In this document: piece after piece, positions 1 to 10,341 of the stretch
How the letters are laid out: each line of letters opens with the position of its first letter
How positions within the stretch are numbered: position 1 is the first letter of the stretch
From: Flavobacteriaceae bacterium
GTDB lineage: Bacteria > Bacteroidota > Bacteroidia > Flavobacteriales > Flavobacteriaceae
Length of the DNA: 50,936 bases
Direction of reading: 5' to 3'
Assembly (NCBI GenBank): GCA_020627885.1
Contig: JAHDGB010000002.1
Span: 1-50,936, forward strand
Notes under the pieces: model-generated
The model's input: the letters and a program-made list of their open reading frames with translations, nothing else
What the model was told of the DNA's origin: nothing
Databases searched by the model: none
Program-made: the position numbers and the translations under genes

Positions 1-9
1 ACAGTAGTA

Positions 10-31
10 GTCCAAATTCACGAATTTGGAC
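10..31. repeat. Dispersed palindrome copy 1
   Basis: GTCCAAATTC-AC-GAATTTGGAC; related to 37804-37825. Confidence 0.6.
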
Positions 32-108
32 AACAGTAAAAATGAGTTTAAACGTGATAAAATAAGGATTCTTTAAAAAATCATGCTTTTTATTATCACT
101 ATTTGTAA

Positions 109-1029
109 TTAAGACTTAAAAGGGTAATAATTTAAAAAAATTGTAGTGTTTTTGCCAATATTATTTTCATTCTCAAAAACAACAACATTCCCATTTAAAT
201 TGGCTTCAATTAAATAATAACTTCCTTTAAAATAAGATTGTATAATTGTGGCTTCTAGATGAGATTGTGTAACCACTTTTAATTGATTAGCATAAACAAT
301 TTCATTATTTATGCTATTAAATTCTCCAAAAAAAGAGGCCACTAAAGATGTTTTTGGATTGCTATATAATTCTTCTGGCGAATTATTTGCAGCTATAGTA
401 GTATTATTTAAAACAATCATCCTATCTGCGTAACCTAAAACATCTTCTTTATCGTGAGTGGCTACAATACAGGTAATGTTTTTTTCCTTTAAATACCTAA
501 ACACACTTCTTCTTAACGATTGTTTTTTAAAATTATCGATATGACTAAACGGCTCATCTAACAAAAGAATTTCGGGTTCTTTAGCCAGGGCCCTAGCCAA
601 TGCTACACGTTGTTTTTGGCCGCCAGAAAGCAATTTCACTTTCGTTTTAGATAATGCTTGTAATTCGACAACTTTTAATAACTCGGCAACCCGCTCATTT
701 TTTTCGCTAGGGTAAAAATTAGATAAAAACTGGCCTATATTCTCTTTAACAGAAATAAAGGGATCTAATTCAAATTCTTGCGCCACATATTTCATAAAAT
801 CGTAGCCAATAACCAAATTAAATTTGGGGCCTAATATCTCTTTATCCTTCCAAAAAATTTGACCTTCATTTAAATCATACTCGCCACGAATTAATTTTAA
901 CAAAGTGCTTTTCCCAGAACCACTTTCTCCTATAATTGACACATGTTCTCCTCGTTTTGCGTTAAAAGAAAGAGTACTTAAAACGGAAGTTTTAGTGTAA
1001 TTAAAAGAAATGTTTTTTACCTGAAGCAT
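109..1029 (-). CDS. ABC transporter ATP-binding protein
   Basis: Walker A GESGSGKST, signature LSGGQKQRVALARAL, Walker B ILLLDEPFSHID, H-loop ATHDKED. Confidence 0.93.
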   Translation of the reverse strand: MLQVKNISFNYTKTSVLSTLSFNAKRGEHVSIIGESGSGKSTLLKLIRGEYDLNEGQIFWKDKEILGPKFNLVIGYDFMKYVAQEFELDPFISVKENIGQFLSNFYPSEKNERVAELLKVVELQALSKTKVKLLSGGQKQRVALARALAKEPEILLLDEPFSHIDNFKKQSLRRSVFRYLKEKNITCIVATHDKEDVLGYADRMIVLNNTTIAANNSPEELYSNPKTSLVASFFGEFNSINNEIVYANQLKVVTQSHLEATIIQSYFKGSYYLIEANLNGNVVVFENENNIGKNTTIFLNYYPFKS

Positions 1030-1153
1030 TTTTTATCGAAACCTCTTATGGTTATTAAGCTTATATTATGAACTCCTTTAACGTTTTATGACTTATGTAA
1101 TAGGGTTTAGCCGCGTTCTAACGATTAAGATATCTACTATACTAATTTAGCTT

Positions 1154-3280
1154 TTATTTTGTTTTACTTGGCAATACATCGAACCCCATATTATACAATG
1201 TAAAACCAAAAATATCTGCGTGCTGTTCTATAATTTTACTTACTGGTGTACCTGCTCCGTGGCCAGCATCTGTTTCGACACGAATTAGAGTTGGGTTATT
1301 TCCAGATTGTTTGTCTTGTAATTCTGCTGCAAATTTAAAGCTATGGGCTGGTACAACACGATCGTCATGATCGCCAGTAGAAATTAGAGTAGCAGGATAA
1401 TTTATATTCTGTTTCACATTATGAACCGGAGAATAGCCTTTAAGGTATTTAAACATTTCTTCATTATCTTCAGCCGTTCCGTAATCGTAAGCCCATCCTG
1501 CTCCTGCTGTAAAAGTATGGTAACGTAACATGTCTAAAACACCAACTGCTGGCAATGCTACCTTCATTAAATCGGGACGCTGTGTCATAGTAGCACCAAC
1601 AAGTAACCCTCCATTAGAACGCCCACTAATTGCTAAATAATTAGAAGAGGTATAGTTGTTTGCAATAAGATACTCAGCTGCTGCAATAAAATCATCAAAA
1701 ACATTTTGCTTTTTAAGTTTAATGCCTGCTTTATGCCATGCTTTTCCATATTCGCCTCCACCTCTTAAATTTGCAACGGCATAAATACCTCCTTGTTCCA
1801 TCCATACTACATTTGCCACATTAAAAGTTGGCATTAAGCTAATATTAAAACCTCCATAGCCATAAAGGATTGTTGGGTTTTTCCCATTAAGGTTTATGCC
1901 TTTCTTATAGGTAATAATCATGGGTATTTTTGTACCGTCTTTAGAGTTATAAAATACTTGTTTGCTTTCGTAATCTTCTGTATTAAAGTCTATATTTGGT
2001 TTACGATATAATTCTGATGTTCCATTTTCAATATTATATTTATAAATACTCCCAGGAATAATATAATTACTGAAAGAATAATACAATTCTGAATCTTCTT
2101 TTTTGCTTTTAAACCCATTAACTGTTCCTACACCTGGTAATTTTACCGCTCTAATTAATTTACCATCATAACTATACTGAAATATTTTAGAAACGGCATC
2201 GACCATATACTCTGTAAAAAAAGACCCACCACCAATAGAAGGGCTTAGTACATGTTTTGTTTCTGAAATAAAATCTACCCAATATTTTGGTGTTGGGTTT
2301 GCAGCATCGACTGTTACTATTTTTTTATTAGGAGCATTTAAATTAGTTACTAAAAATAATTTACTCCCTACATTTTCTATAATATAAGTGTCGCTATTAG
2401 TATCTCCTAGAATTTCTACAAGTTTAGAATTTGGCTTAGTTAAATCTTTTATATACAATTTATTTCCTGAAGTTGACGTACTGGCAGAAATAATTAAATA
2501 CCGATTATCTTCAGTAACTTTACCATAAACATAACGGTGTTTTTCTGAAGGAATACCTCCATAAACCAATTTGTCTTTTTTCTGTGCTGTTCCTAGTTTA
2601 TGATAGTATACTTTATGTTGATCGGTTTTTGCAGATAAATCGCTGCCTTTAGGCTTATCGTAACTAGAATAATAAAACCCTTCGTTTTTATACCATGAAA
2701 TGCCACTAAATTTAATGTCGACTAATGTATCTTCAACAATTTTAGCTGTTTCCGTATTCATAATTAAAACTTTTCGCCAATCGCTACCACCTTCTGAAAT
2801 ACTATAAGCTAGCATTTTTCCATTTTTTGAAAAACGGGTGCTTCCAAGTGAAGTCGTACCATCTTTACTAAACGTATTAGGATCTAAAAATACTGTTGCT
2901 GTTTTTGGGTCGGCTTCTGTTTTATAACGATAAAGGATATACTGGTTTTGCAAGCCATCATTTTTATAAAAATAGGTGTAATCGCCTTCTTTAAATGGAG
3001 CACCAACTTTTTCGTAATTCCATAATTTCGATAAACGTTCTTTAAGCTCTTTTCTATATGGAATATTGTTTAAATAATTAAAAGTCGTTTCATTTTGGGC
3101 CTTAACCCATGCTTCGGTATCTGTACTTCTATCGTCCTCTAACCAACGATAGGGGTCTTTTACTTCTGTTCCAAAATAACTTGTAATTGTATTCCCTTTT
3201 TTTGTGTCAGAATAATTTACTGCAACTTTACAAGACATAACTAGTGATAATATTAATAAGCAAAATGCTATTTTTTTCAT
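1154..3280 (-). CDS. Prolyl oligopeptidase family serine peptidase (S9), putative lipoprotein
   Basis: GRSNGGLLVGATMTQRPDL catalytic Ser motif, GDHDDRVVPAHSFKF, C-terminal DAGHGAG. Start moved from the track (3337) to the ATG at 3280, giving MKKIAFCLLILSLVMSCK with a lipobox-like Cys. Confidence 0.92.
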   Translation of the reverse strand: MKKIAFCLLILSLVMSCKVAVNYSDTKKGNTITSYFGTEVKDPYRWLEDDRSTDTEAWVKAQNETTFNYLNNIPYRKELKERLSKLWNYEKVGAPFKEGDYTYFYKNDGLQNQYILYRYKTEADPKTATVFLDPNTFSKDGTTSLGSTRFSKNGKMLAYSISEGGSDWRKVLIMNTETAKIVEDTLVDIKFSGISWYKNEGFYYSSYDKPKGSDLSAKTDQHKVYYHKLGTAQKKDKLVYGGIPSEKHRYVYGKVTEDNRYLIISASTSTSGNKLYIKDLTKPNSKLVEILGDTNSDTYIIENVGSKLFLVTNLNAPNKKIVTVDAANPTPKYWVDFISETKHVLSPSIGGGSFFTEYMVDAVSKIFQYSYDGKLIRAVKLPGVGTVNGFKSKKEDSELYYSFSNYIIPGSIYKYNIENGTSELYRKPNIDFNTEDYESKQVFYNSKDGTKIPMIITYKKGINLNGKNPTILYGYGGFNISLMPTFNVANVVWMEQGGIYAVANLRGGGEYGKAWHKAGIKLKKQNVFDDFIAAAEYLIANNYTSSNYLAISGRSNGGLLVGATMTQRPDLMKVALPAVGVLDMLRYHTFTAGAGWAYDYGTAEDNEEMFKYLKGYSPVHNVKQNINYPATLISTGDHDDRVVPAHSFKFAAELQDKQSGNNPTLIRVETDAGHGAGTPVSKIIEQHADIFGFTLYNMGFDVLPSKTK

Positions 3281-3310
3281 AATTAGTTTTATTTCAGCCC
3301 TAAAAGTATA

Positions 3311-3345
3311 AAAAAAGCTTATGTTATATATTAACATAAGCCTTT
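3311..3345 (-). terminator. Rho-independent terminator downstream of asd
   Basis: Inverted repeat GCTTATGTTA/TAACATAAGC followed on the minus strand by a T-run. Confidence 0.7.
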
Positions 3346-3392
3346 AATTTTAAAGTAAAACCTTTTCAATATTCTAATAGAAATTTAGACTA

Positions 3393-4403
3393 TTAACTAA
3401 TTATATGTCTTGCTTTTAGCAGGTTTTCTTTTACTAAATATTCTGCTATTTGAACCGTATTTGTCGCAGCTCCTTTACGGAGGTTATCACTTACCACCCA
3501 TAAATTTAAGGTATTAGGTTGTGATCCATCCCTACGGATACGACCAACAAAAACATCGTCTTTACCGTTTGCATATAAAGGCATTGGATAGGTATTAACA
3601 TCGGTATTATCCTGAACTACTACGCCATCGGTTTCATTTAATAATTGACGCACTTGAGTTAAATCGAAATCATTTTCGAATTCAACATTTACGGCTTCGC
3701 TATGCCCACCGGAAGTAGGTATTCTTACTGCTGTTGCTGTTATTGCTATAGTTTTGTCATTAAGAATTTTTTGTGTTTCGCGAACCAATTTCATTTCTTC
3801 TTTGGTATAACCGTTTTCCTCAAAAATGTCGCAATGAGGAATCGCATTTTTATGTATAGGATAATGGTAAGCCATTTCACCTTTAATTCCTGCCATTTCA
3901 TTTTCTAACTGCTGTACCGCTTTTACGCCAGTTCCAGATATAGACTGGTAGGTAGACACAACAATACGTTTAATTTTATAAGCTTTATGAAGTGGTGCTA
4001 AGGCCATAACCATCTGAATAGTTGAACAATTTGGATTAGCAATAATCTTATCGCTTTCTGTTAATTCAGACGCATTAATTTCTGGAACAATTAACTTTTT
4101 GTTTTCGTCCATTCTCCATGCTGAAGAATTATCAATTACAGTGGTACCAACCTCAGCAAATTTTGGAGCCCATTCTAACGAAGTATTTCCGCCTGCTGAA
4201 AATAAAGCTATATCTGGTTTTGCTGCAACTGCATCTGCTAAACTTATTATGGTATAGTCTTGGTTTTTAAACGTTATTTTTTTGCCTACAGAGCGCTCTG
4301 AAGCAACAGGAATTAATTCGGTTACTGGAAAATTACGTTCTTCAAGTACAGTTCTCATTACATCGCCTACCATGCCTGTGGCGCCTACAACAGCTACTTT
4401 CAT
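3393..4403 (-). CDS. asd: Aspartate-semialdehyde dehydrogenase
   Basis: N-terminal VAVVGATGMVGDVM, NPNCSTIQMVMAL active-site Cys, RIPTSGGHSEAVNVEFE. Confidence 0.95.
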   Translation of the reverse strand: MKVAVVGATGMVGDVMRTVLEERNFPVTELIPVASERSVGKKITFKNQDYTIISLADAVAAKPDIALFSAGGNTSLEWAPKFAEVGTTVIDNSSAWRMDENKKLIVPEINASELTESDKIIANPNCSTIQMVMALAPLHKAYKIKRIVVSTYQSISGTGVKAVQQLENEMAGIKGEMAYHYPIHKNAIPHCDIFEENGYTKEEMKLVRETQKILNDKTIAITATAVRIPTSGGHSEAVNVEFENDFDLTQVRQLLNETDGVVVQDNTDVNTYPMPLYANGKDDVFVGRIRRDGSQPNTLNLWVVSDNLRKGAATNTVQIAEYLVKENLLKARHIIS

Positions 4404-4493
4404 TATCTATCTTATATTTATTTATGTTAATCAATTATCGTATATGCACTAAACACTTGTTTAGTATTACAAAATTAGACATTTAAACCAAAA

Positions 4494-4526
4494 AAAGACT
4501 TCAAATTTCTAAAAATGAGGTCTTTT
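4494..4526 (-). terminator. Hairpin/terminator-like sequence upstream of asd
   Basis: Minus strand AAAAGACCTCATTTTTAGAAATTTGAAGTCTTTTTTT: short stem plus T-run. Confidence 0.4.
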
Positions 4527-4552
4527 AACAAAAAAGCGCTTTGCCTTTACGA

Positions 4553-4733
4553 TTTTGTATTAGAGGTGGTTTAAACTTTTTTGATTCTAGCGAAAAATAG
4601 TAATTTTTTGATCAATTGAAGTGTTTTTTGCACTTCATAGAAGCGCTACGAAGTAAGAAAAAGACGAAAATTGAGTGAAAAAAGACATTTTTATAGCGAA
4701 TTGAAAAAAGTTTAAATCACTTCTTATATAAAA
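4553..4733. repeat. MITE-like/large imperfect hairpin element in the asd-mscL intergenic region
   Basis: 4553-4582 TTTTGTATTAGAGGTGGTTTAAACTTTTTT is 26/30 identical to the reverse complement of 4704-4733; an internal hairpin GAAGTG-ttttttg-CACTTC lies near 4618-4636. Confidence 0.5.
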
Positions 4734-4764
4734 AAACCGGCCTTGATACTCAAAACCGGTTTTT
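4731..4764 (-). terminator. Terminator downstream of mscL
   Basis: AAAACCGG ... CCGGTTTT inverted repeat with flanking A/T tracts. Confidence 0.7.
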
Positions 4765-4781
4765 ATACTTTTAAATTGGTC

Positions 4782-5183
4782 TTACTTTTTTAGAGCGTCT
4801 CTAATTTCCATAAGAAGTTCGTTATCTGTTGGTCCTGCTGGTGGTGCATCTGGAGCTGGTTTTTTCATTTTGTTGTATGCTTTTACAATCATAAACATTA
4901 CAAAACCTACAATTAGTAAGTTAATAATAGTATTAATCCAACTTCCCCACATAATTGCATTTTCAGGTGAGGTTACTTTTCCTGCTGCATCTACAACTGC
5001 TTCATCTAAAACAATTTTTTTATCTGCGAAATCTATTCCACCAGAAAAATGGCCAACAAATGGCATAACAATATTGTTTACAAATCCGGTGACAACTGCT
5101 CCAATGGCACCAGCCATAATTACAGCGACAGCAAACTCAACAACGTTTCCTGTCATAATAAAATCCTTAAATTCTTTTAACAT
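4782..5183 (-). CDS. mscL: Large-conductance mechanosensitive channel
   Basis: MLKEFKDFIMTGNVVEFAVAVIMAGAIGAVVTGFVNNIVMPFVG, canonical MscL N-terminal helix and TM1. Confidence 0.95.
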   Translation of the reverse strand: MLKEFKDFIMTGNVVEFAVAVIMAGAIGAVVTGFVNNIVMPFVGHFSGGIDFADKKIVLDEAVVDAAGKVTSPENAIMWGSWINTIINLLIVGFVMFMIVKAYNKMKKPAPDAPPAGPTDNELLMEIRDALKK

Positions 5184-5280
5184 GTTTTTAAATTTAATTA
5201 GTTAATGATTAATTAATGTACTCACAATGTACTTAATTTATTTTAACATGCTTTAACAATTTTTGCAAAATAAATAGAAA

Positions 5281-6387
5281 TTACCGATAAAACACTCGTT
5301 TTATTCGCCGAGATACTGAGGTGAGTAACTCATAAGAAATAGACTGTATGGTTTGTGCTAAATCTTCGGCAGTAAATTCTTTATCAAAAAGAATAACCTC
5401 ATCTCCTTCTTTACAGTTTATATTGGAAACATCTACCATAATCATATCCATACAAACATTACCTATAATTGGTGCTTTTTTAGAATTAATAACAACATAG
5501 CCATTACCATTACCATAGTTTCTACTAATGCCATCGGCATGACCTATAGGAAGGGTTGCTGTTGTTGTTGTTTTAGAAGCGATATAAGCACGATTATAAC
5601 CTAAACTCTCTCCTTTATTAATAGTATGAATTTGAGAAATGACCGTTTTTAAAGTAGCAATCGGTTTTAGTTGCTTATTTATTTGAGGATCGTTACCATA
5701 TCCATACAAACCTATACCACTTCTTACCATATTGAAATGTGCTTCAGGGTAATTTATAATACCTGAGGTATTACATTGGTGCAATACCGGGGTATAGCCT
5801 AACTGTTTTATAAATGTAGTGGTAACCGTTTTAAAAATATTAATTTGATCTTTAGTAAATGCCACTTCATTTAAATCTTCACTTGCTGCTAAATGAGAGA
5901 AAAGTGATTTTACTTTTAATGTTTTTGTTAATTTTAGTTTCTCTAAAATAGATGCTATTTCTGATGCATCGAAACCTAATCGGTTTAGCCCAGTATTAAA
6001 TTTTATATGAATTGGATAGTCTAATTGTTTATTTTTTTTTGAAGCGCTAATAAAATAATTTAGCGTACGAAGAGAATAAATACTAGGCTCTAAATTGTAT
6101 TTAATGGCCAAATCAAAGTTTATGGGTTGCGGGTGTAATATTAAAATTGGTAAAGTAATTCCTGCGTTTCTTAATGCCACTCCTTCATAAACATAAGCTA
6201 CTGCAAAACAATCAACTTTTAAGCCTTGTAAATATTTTGCAATAACCTCTGCATCACCACCATAAGCAAAGGCTTTAACAACAGCTAAAAGTTTAGTGTT
6301 ATTACTAAGTTTAGATTTAATAAACTTAAAATTATGTTTTAAAGCTTTTAAATCTATTTCAAGAATAGTTTCTTGTACTTCAGACAT
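5281..6387 (-). CDS. alr: Alanine racemase (PLP-dependent)
   Basis: [17 protein letters not shown] (PLP Lys), [42 protein letters not shown]. Start refined from 6423 to the ATG at 6387, which overlaps the tdk 3' end. Confidence 0.93.
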   Translation of the reverse strand: MSEVQETILEIDLKALKHNFKFIKSKLSNNTKLLAVVKAFAYGGDAEVIAKYLQGLKVDCFAVAYVYEGVALRNAGITLPILILHPQPINFDLAIKYNLEPSIYSLRTLNYFISASKKNKQLDYPIHIKFNTGLNRLGFDASEIASILEKLKLTKTLKVKSLFSHLAASEDLNEVAFTKDQINIFKTVTTTFIKQLGYTPVLHQCNTSGIINYPEAHFNMVRSGIGLYGYGNDPQINKQLKPIATLKTVISQIHTINKGESLGYNRAYIASKTTTTATLPIGHADGISRNYGNGNGYVVINSKKAPIIGNVCMDMIMVDVSNINCKEGDEVILFDKEFTAEDLAQTIQSISYELLTSVSRRIKRVFYR

Positions 6388-7024
6388 CTTTTTTATTCGG
6401 TTTTGAGAGATCTCTTGCATCACTCACCTTCATCTGTTTTATTTTTTCAGGCATTGTAGCTTTATAATATGCTGCACGGCTAAGCGGTTCATAATTTTCT
6501 GTTTCTCCTAATAAAACAAGGTCTTCATTTTTCGATTTTCTATAACTAAACTGTGCTAAATTTCCTGTTCGGGTACAAACAGCATGAACTTTAGTAACAT
6601 ACTCGGCCGTAGCCATTAGGTTTGGCATTGGCCCAAAAGGTTTTCCTTTAAAATCCATATCTAACCCTGCTACAATTACACGAATGCCTTTGTTTGCTAA
6701 ATCGTTGCAAACACGAACAATTTCATCATCAAAAAATTGTGCTTCGTCAATACCTACAACGTCACAACCATCTGCTAAAATAGGAATATTTACTGAAGCT
6801 GGTACTGGCGTAGAGCGAATTTCGTTTGCATCATGTGAAATTACCATTTCATTATCATAACGCACATCGATAGCGGGTTTAAAAATTTCTACTTTCTGTT
6901 TTGCAAACCGCGCACGCTTTAACCTTCGAATCAATTCTTCTGTTTTTCCAGAGAACATGGATCCGCATATCACTTCAATCCAACCAAATTGTTCTTTTTG
7001 ATTTACTGTATTTTCAAGAAACAT
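6380..7024 (-). CDS. tdk: Thymidine kinase
   Basis: [20 protein letters not shown]-loop, [33 protein letters not shown]. Confidence 0.95.
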   Translation of the reverse strand: MFLENTVNQKEQFGWIEVICGSMFSGKTEELIRRLKRARFAKQKVEIFKPAIDVRYDNEMVISHDANEIRSTPVPASVNIPILADGCDVVGIDEAQFFDDEIVRVCNDLANKGIRVIVAGLDMDFKGKPFGPMPNLMATAEYVTKVHAVCTRTGNLAQFSYRKSKNEDLVLLGETENYEPLSRAAYYKATMPEKIKQMKVSDARDLSKPNKKDV

Positions 7025-7198
7025 TTCGTAATTTTAGCACTAAATTGATTAAAATACCAATAAAAATAAAACGTTAATGCAATTAATTGTTCTTTTTTCG
7101 TTCTATTCATAGAGGTAAAATGTCATTTCGATAAAGGTGGCTCAAATTTATAAAAAAACAAAAGCCTACAATGTTTAAATACAAAAATTAAATTTAAT

Positions 7199-7954
7199 AT
7201 GAAGAAGAAGTTAGAATCAGAATTAATGAGTATTGCACATAAGATTCTAAAATTGAGAGGAAAGGAAGATGTTAATAAAATGCATAAAGAAGTTTCTATT
7301 TTATACGAAAAACTGACCGTATTAAAATTTGCTCAAGAAAATTTCGAAGAAGATTTACCCAAAATAGGAAATGGATCCTCTTTTTTTGGAATGCTAGACA
7401 CTGCTTTTAATAATAAAGTGACTGACTCAATAGAGGTTGAAGACAAGGTTTATGTTAACCTGGACGATTCTGAAGATGATGCTATAATGGAACCTGTTAT
7501 GGAAAAAATTAAAGACATTGTTGCTCAAATGCCCCAAGAAACTCAACAAGTAGATGCTTTAATAGAAGCTGTTACCAATGATAATAGCCCGCAATTACAT
7601 AAAAATGATTTAGAAGACATAACTGCCGATTTTAAAGATATTCCTGTTTTTGATAAAGTGAAAAAAACCGATACTTTTATAAAAGAAAAAGACGATAAAA
7701 AATCATTAAATGATAAACTTAAATCTGGAGGCTTAAATATAGGGCTAAATGATAAATTAGCATTTATAAAGCATTTGTTTAATGGTGAAAGTGGCGATTA
7801 TGATCGGGTCATATCTCAATTAAATACTGTTAACTCCTTTACTGAAGCACAGCGTTTTATTACAGATATGGTTAAGCCAGATTATAATAAATGGGAAGAC
7901 AAAGAAGAATACGAAGAACGCTTTATGCAAATTATAGAAGCAAAATTTGATTAA
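7199..7954 (+). CDS. Conserved hypothetical protein (251 aa, acidic/coiled)
   Basis: Intact ATG-initiated ORF, no overlapping gene, natural spacing; family not recognised. Confidence 0.75.
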   Translation: MKKKLESELMSIAHKILKLRGKEDVNKMHKEVSILYEKLTVLKFAQENFEEDLPKIGNGSSFFGMLDTAFNNKVTDSIEVEDKVYVNLDDSEDDAIMEPVMEKIKDIVAQMPQETQQVDALIEAVTNDNSPQLHKNDLEDITADFKDIPVFDKVKKTDTFIKEKDDKKSLNDKLKSGGLNIGLNDKLAFIKHLFNGESGDYDRVISQLNTVNSFTEAQRFITDMVKPDYNKWEDKEEYEERFMQIIEAKFD

Positions 7955-8046
7955 TAATTACCATCTGAAGTTTTTAGGTATAAAAACGATATACGATAAC
8001 TTAAATATACTTTTAATGCTACTTATTAGGAAAAAAGAAAAAGTTA

Positions 8047-8745
8047 ATGGGTAAGCTTTATATTGTTCCTACTCCTATAGGAAACCTAGAAGACATCACT
8101 TATAGAGCAATTACTGTTCTTAAAGCAGTAGATTTAATTTTAGCTGAAGATACTCGTACTTCAGGTAAATTACTAAAACATTATCAAATTACTACTAATA
8201 TGCAAAGTCACCATATGCATAATGAGCATAAAACGGTAACTCATATAATACGGCGGCTAAAAAATGGAGAAACTATAGCCCTAATTAGTGATGCAGGCAC
8301 ACCAGCAATTTCAGACCCAGGGTTCTTATTAACTAGAGCTTGTGTAGAAAATAATATTGAAGTAAACTGCTTACCAGGCGCAACTGCCTTTGTACCCGCA
8401 TTAGTAAATAGTGGTTTCCCTAACGATAAATTTGTATTCGAAGGTTTTTTGCCTGTAAAAAAAGGAAGACAAACCCGCTTAAAAATATTAGCCGAAGAAA
8501 CTCGAACGATAATTTTTTACGAATCGCCTCATAAGCTTATAAAAACATTGAGTCATTTTTGTGACTATTTTGGTGAAGAGCGCCCTGTTTCTGTATCTAG
8601 AGAACTTACTAAATTATACGAAGAAACTATTAGAGGTTCTGCAAAAACTGTTTTAGAGCATTATGCTAATAAACCTCCTAAAGGTGAGATCGTAATTGTG
8701 GTTGGAGGGAAAATAAACAATAAAAAAACGGTTAGTACCAATTAA
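8047..8745 (+). CDS. rsmI: 16S rRNA (cytidine(1402)-2'-O)-methyltransferase
   Basis: LYIVPTPIGNLEDITYRA, LAEDTRTSGKLL, ALISDAGTPAISDPGF, YESPHKL. Confidence 0.95.
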   Translation: MGKLYIVPTPIGNLEDITYRAITVLKAVDLILAEDTRTSGKLLKHYQITTNMQSHHMHNEHKTVTHIIRRLKNGETIALISDAGTPAISDPGFLLTRACVENNIEVNCLPGATAFVPALVNSGFPNDKFVFEGFLPVKKGRQTRLKILAEETRTIIFYESPHKLIKTLSHFCDYFGEERPVSVSRELTKLYEETIRGSAKTVLEHYANKPPKGEIVIVVGGKINNKKTVSTN

Positions 8746-8765
8746 GCATTTTTAGTCTTTAAGAC

Positions 8766-9338
8766 ATGGAATCCCTTTTAAATAAAATAAGAACATGCAG
8801 CATTTGTAAAAGCCATTTACCGTTAGGACCAAGGCCTGTAATTTCAATGCATAAAGATTCTAAAATTGTAATAATTGGCCAAGCGCCAGGAACAAAAGTG
8901 CATGCCTCAGGAATTCCTTGGGACGATGTTAGTGGGAGGCAATTGCGAAAATGGCTAGGCGTTACAGATACGGTTTTTTATGACGAAACAAAGTTTGCTA
9001 TTATGCCTATGGGGTTTTGTTATCCTGGCAAAGGAAAAACTGGCGATTTACCCCCCAGACCCGAATGTGCTCCAGAATGGCATGAGCTTTTATTAAAGCA
9101 AATGCCAAATATAGAACTCATAATATTAATAGGGTTATACGCCCAAAAATATTACTTAAAACAAGAGGCTAAAAAGACACTTACTGAAACAGTTAGCAGC
9201 TATAAAACCTATTTACCAAAGTACTTTACACTCCCCCACCCATCGCCCAGAAATCGATTTTGGCTAACCAAAAATCCTTGGTTTGAAAAACTGGTTTTAC
9301 CCGAACTAAAACTCAAAATTGCCGCTTTTTTAAAATGA
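8766..9338 (+). CDS. Uracil-DNA glycosylase family protein
   Basis: IIGQAPGTKVHASGIPWDDVSG, LPHPSPRNRFWL motifs, N-terminal CSIC. Confidence 0.85.
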   Translation: MESLLNKIRTCSICKSHLPLGPRPVISMHKDSKIVIIGQAPGTKVHASGIPWDDVSGRQLRKWLGVTDTVFYDETKFAIMPMGFCYPGKGKTGDLPPRPECAPEWHELLLKQMPNIELIILIGLYAQKYYLKQEAKKTLTETVSSYKTYLPKYFTLPHPSPRNRFWLTKNPWFEKLVLPELKLKIAAFLK

Positions 9339-9431
9339 TAGTCCGAACGATATTATTTGCTTTTAGACTAAAAAACATATTTATTTGCAAAGCTATCTTT
9401 AACTAAGATTTTACCCCAAACCTAAAACTAA

Positions 9432-10244
9432 ATGAAAAAACTAACCTACCTATTCGTTGTTTCTTTCCTAGTATTTTATTGTAGGGAAGACAATGAAACC
9501 ACTACTAATAATTATAGTACAGATAGTTCAACAGATGAGAAGTTACTTGTTAAAAAAATAGTCGAAACGTATTCGGGAGGAGAACATATTATAAATTTCA
9601 CTTACGATGGTAATAAATTAATTAAAATAACTGTAGATAGCGATATCGTTAATGATAGTAGCATTTTAACTTATGATGAAAATGACCTGCTAGTAAACAT
9701 TTATGAACAAACTGGTAATCTTCCAACGGATAATAATAATGTTATTATAAATACCTCTTTTAATTATAACTTTAATAACGAATTAGTATCGTATACCGAA
9801 CAATACGACGGTTGGCCCTATGCAATAAGACATGATGTGTCATACAATGAAAACAACGATTTAATAATAAAGTATTATAAAGAAGTGCCAAATAATACTC
9901 CAACATATGAAGGGGAAGTTGGGCATTCTTATGAAAATAAAAACAGGATTCGCGAAGACTACGACAACAACAGTATATACATTAGTTATAATTACGACAA
10001 TAGTAATGGTTTATTTAAAAATATACATGCCATTGAAGTGCTAAGAACACTAGATGAAATGTTATTAAATGAAATAGATTTTAATACAGGTGAAAACAAT
10101 CCTACAAATATTTATGAAGAAGATGGTGTTAATGATTATCATTTTGAGTACGAATACACATACAATGATAAGAACTATCCTATAAAAGCTATTTTTAAAG
10201 AAAATGGTGTTGTAGACTCTACTATTGAATACTTTTATGAGTAA
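9432..10244 (+). CDS. Hypothetical secreted/lipoprotein with repeated YxYDNN-type tracts
   Basis: Signal peptide MKKLTYLFVVSFLVFYC followed by an N/D/Y-rich body. Confidence 0.7.
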   Translation: MKKLTYLFVVSFLVFYCREDNETTTNNYSTDSSTDEKLLVKKIVETYSGGEHIINFTYDGNKLIKITVDSDIVNDSSILTYDENDLLVNIYEQTGNLPTDNNNVIINTSFNYNFNNELVSYTEQYDGWPYAIRHDVSYNENNDLIIKYYKEVPNNTPTYEGEVGHSYENKNRIREDYDNNSIYISYNYDNSNGLFKNIHAIEVLRTLDEMLLNEIDFNTGENNPTNIYEEDGVNDYHFEYEYTYNDKNYPIKAIFKENGVVDSTIEYFYE

Positions 10245-10258
10245 AAACTAAATATAAC

Positions 10259-10302
10259 AAAAAACACCTCATAGCATTTTAAAGCCTATGAGGCATTTTT
10301 TA
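10259..10302 (+). terminator. Bidirectional terminator-like hairpin
   Basis: CCTCATAG ... CTATGAGG with flanking A- and T-tracts. Confidence 0.65.
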
Positions 10303-10341
10303 ATTATAAATTCACAGCTCTAAAATCGTATCAATCGGAGA

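Noticed and set aside
3702-3908. 68-aa plus-strand ORF
   Set aside because: Antisense within asd; Cys/Phe-rich, no plausible start context.
4870-5205. 111-aa plus-strand ORF
   Set aside because: Antisense to mscL, whose family assignment is secure; its composition is the mirror of membrane codons.
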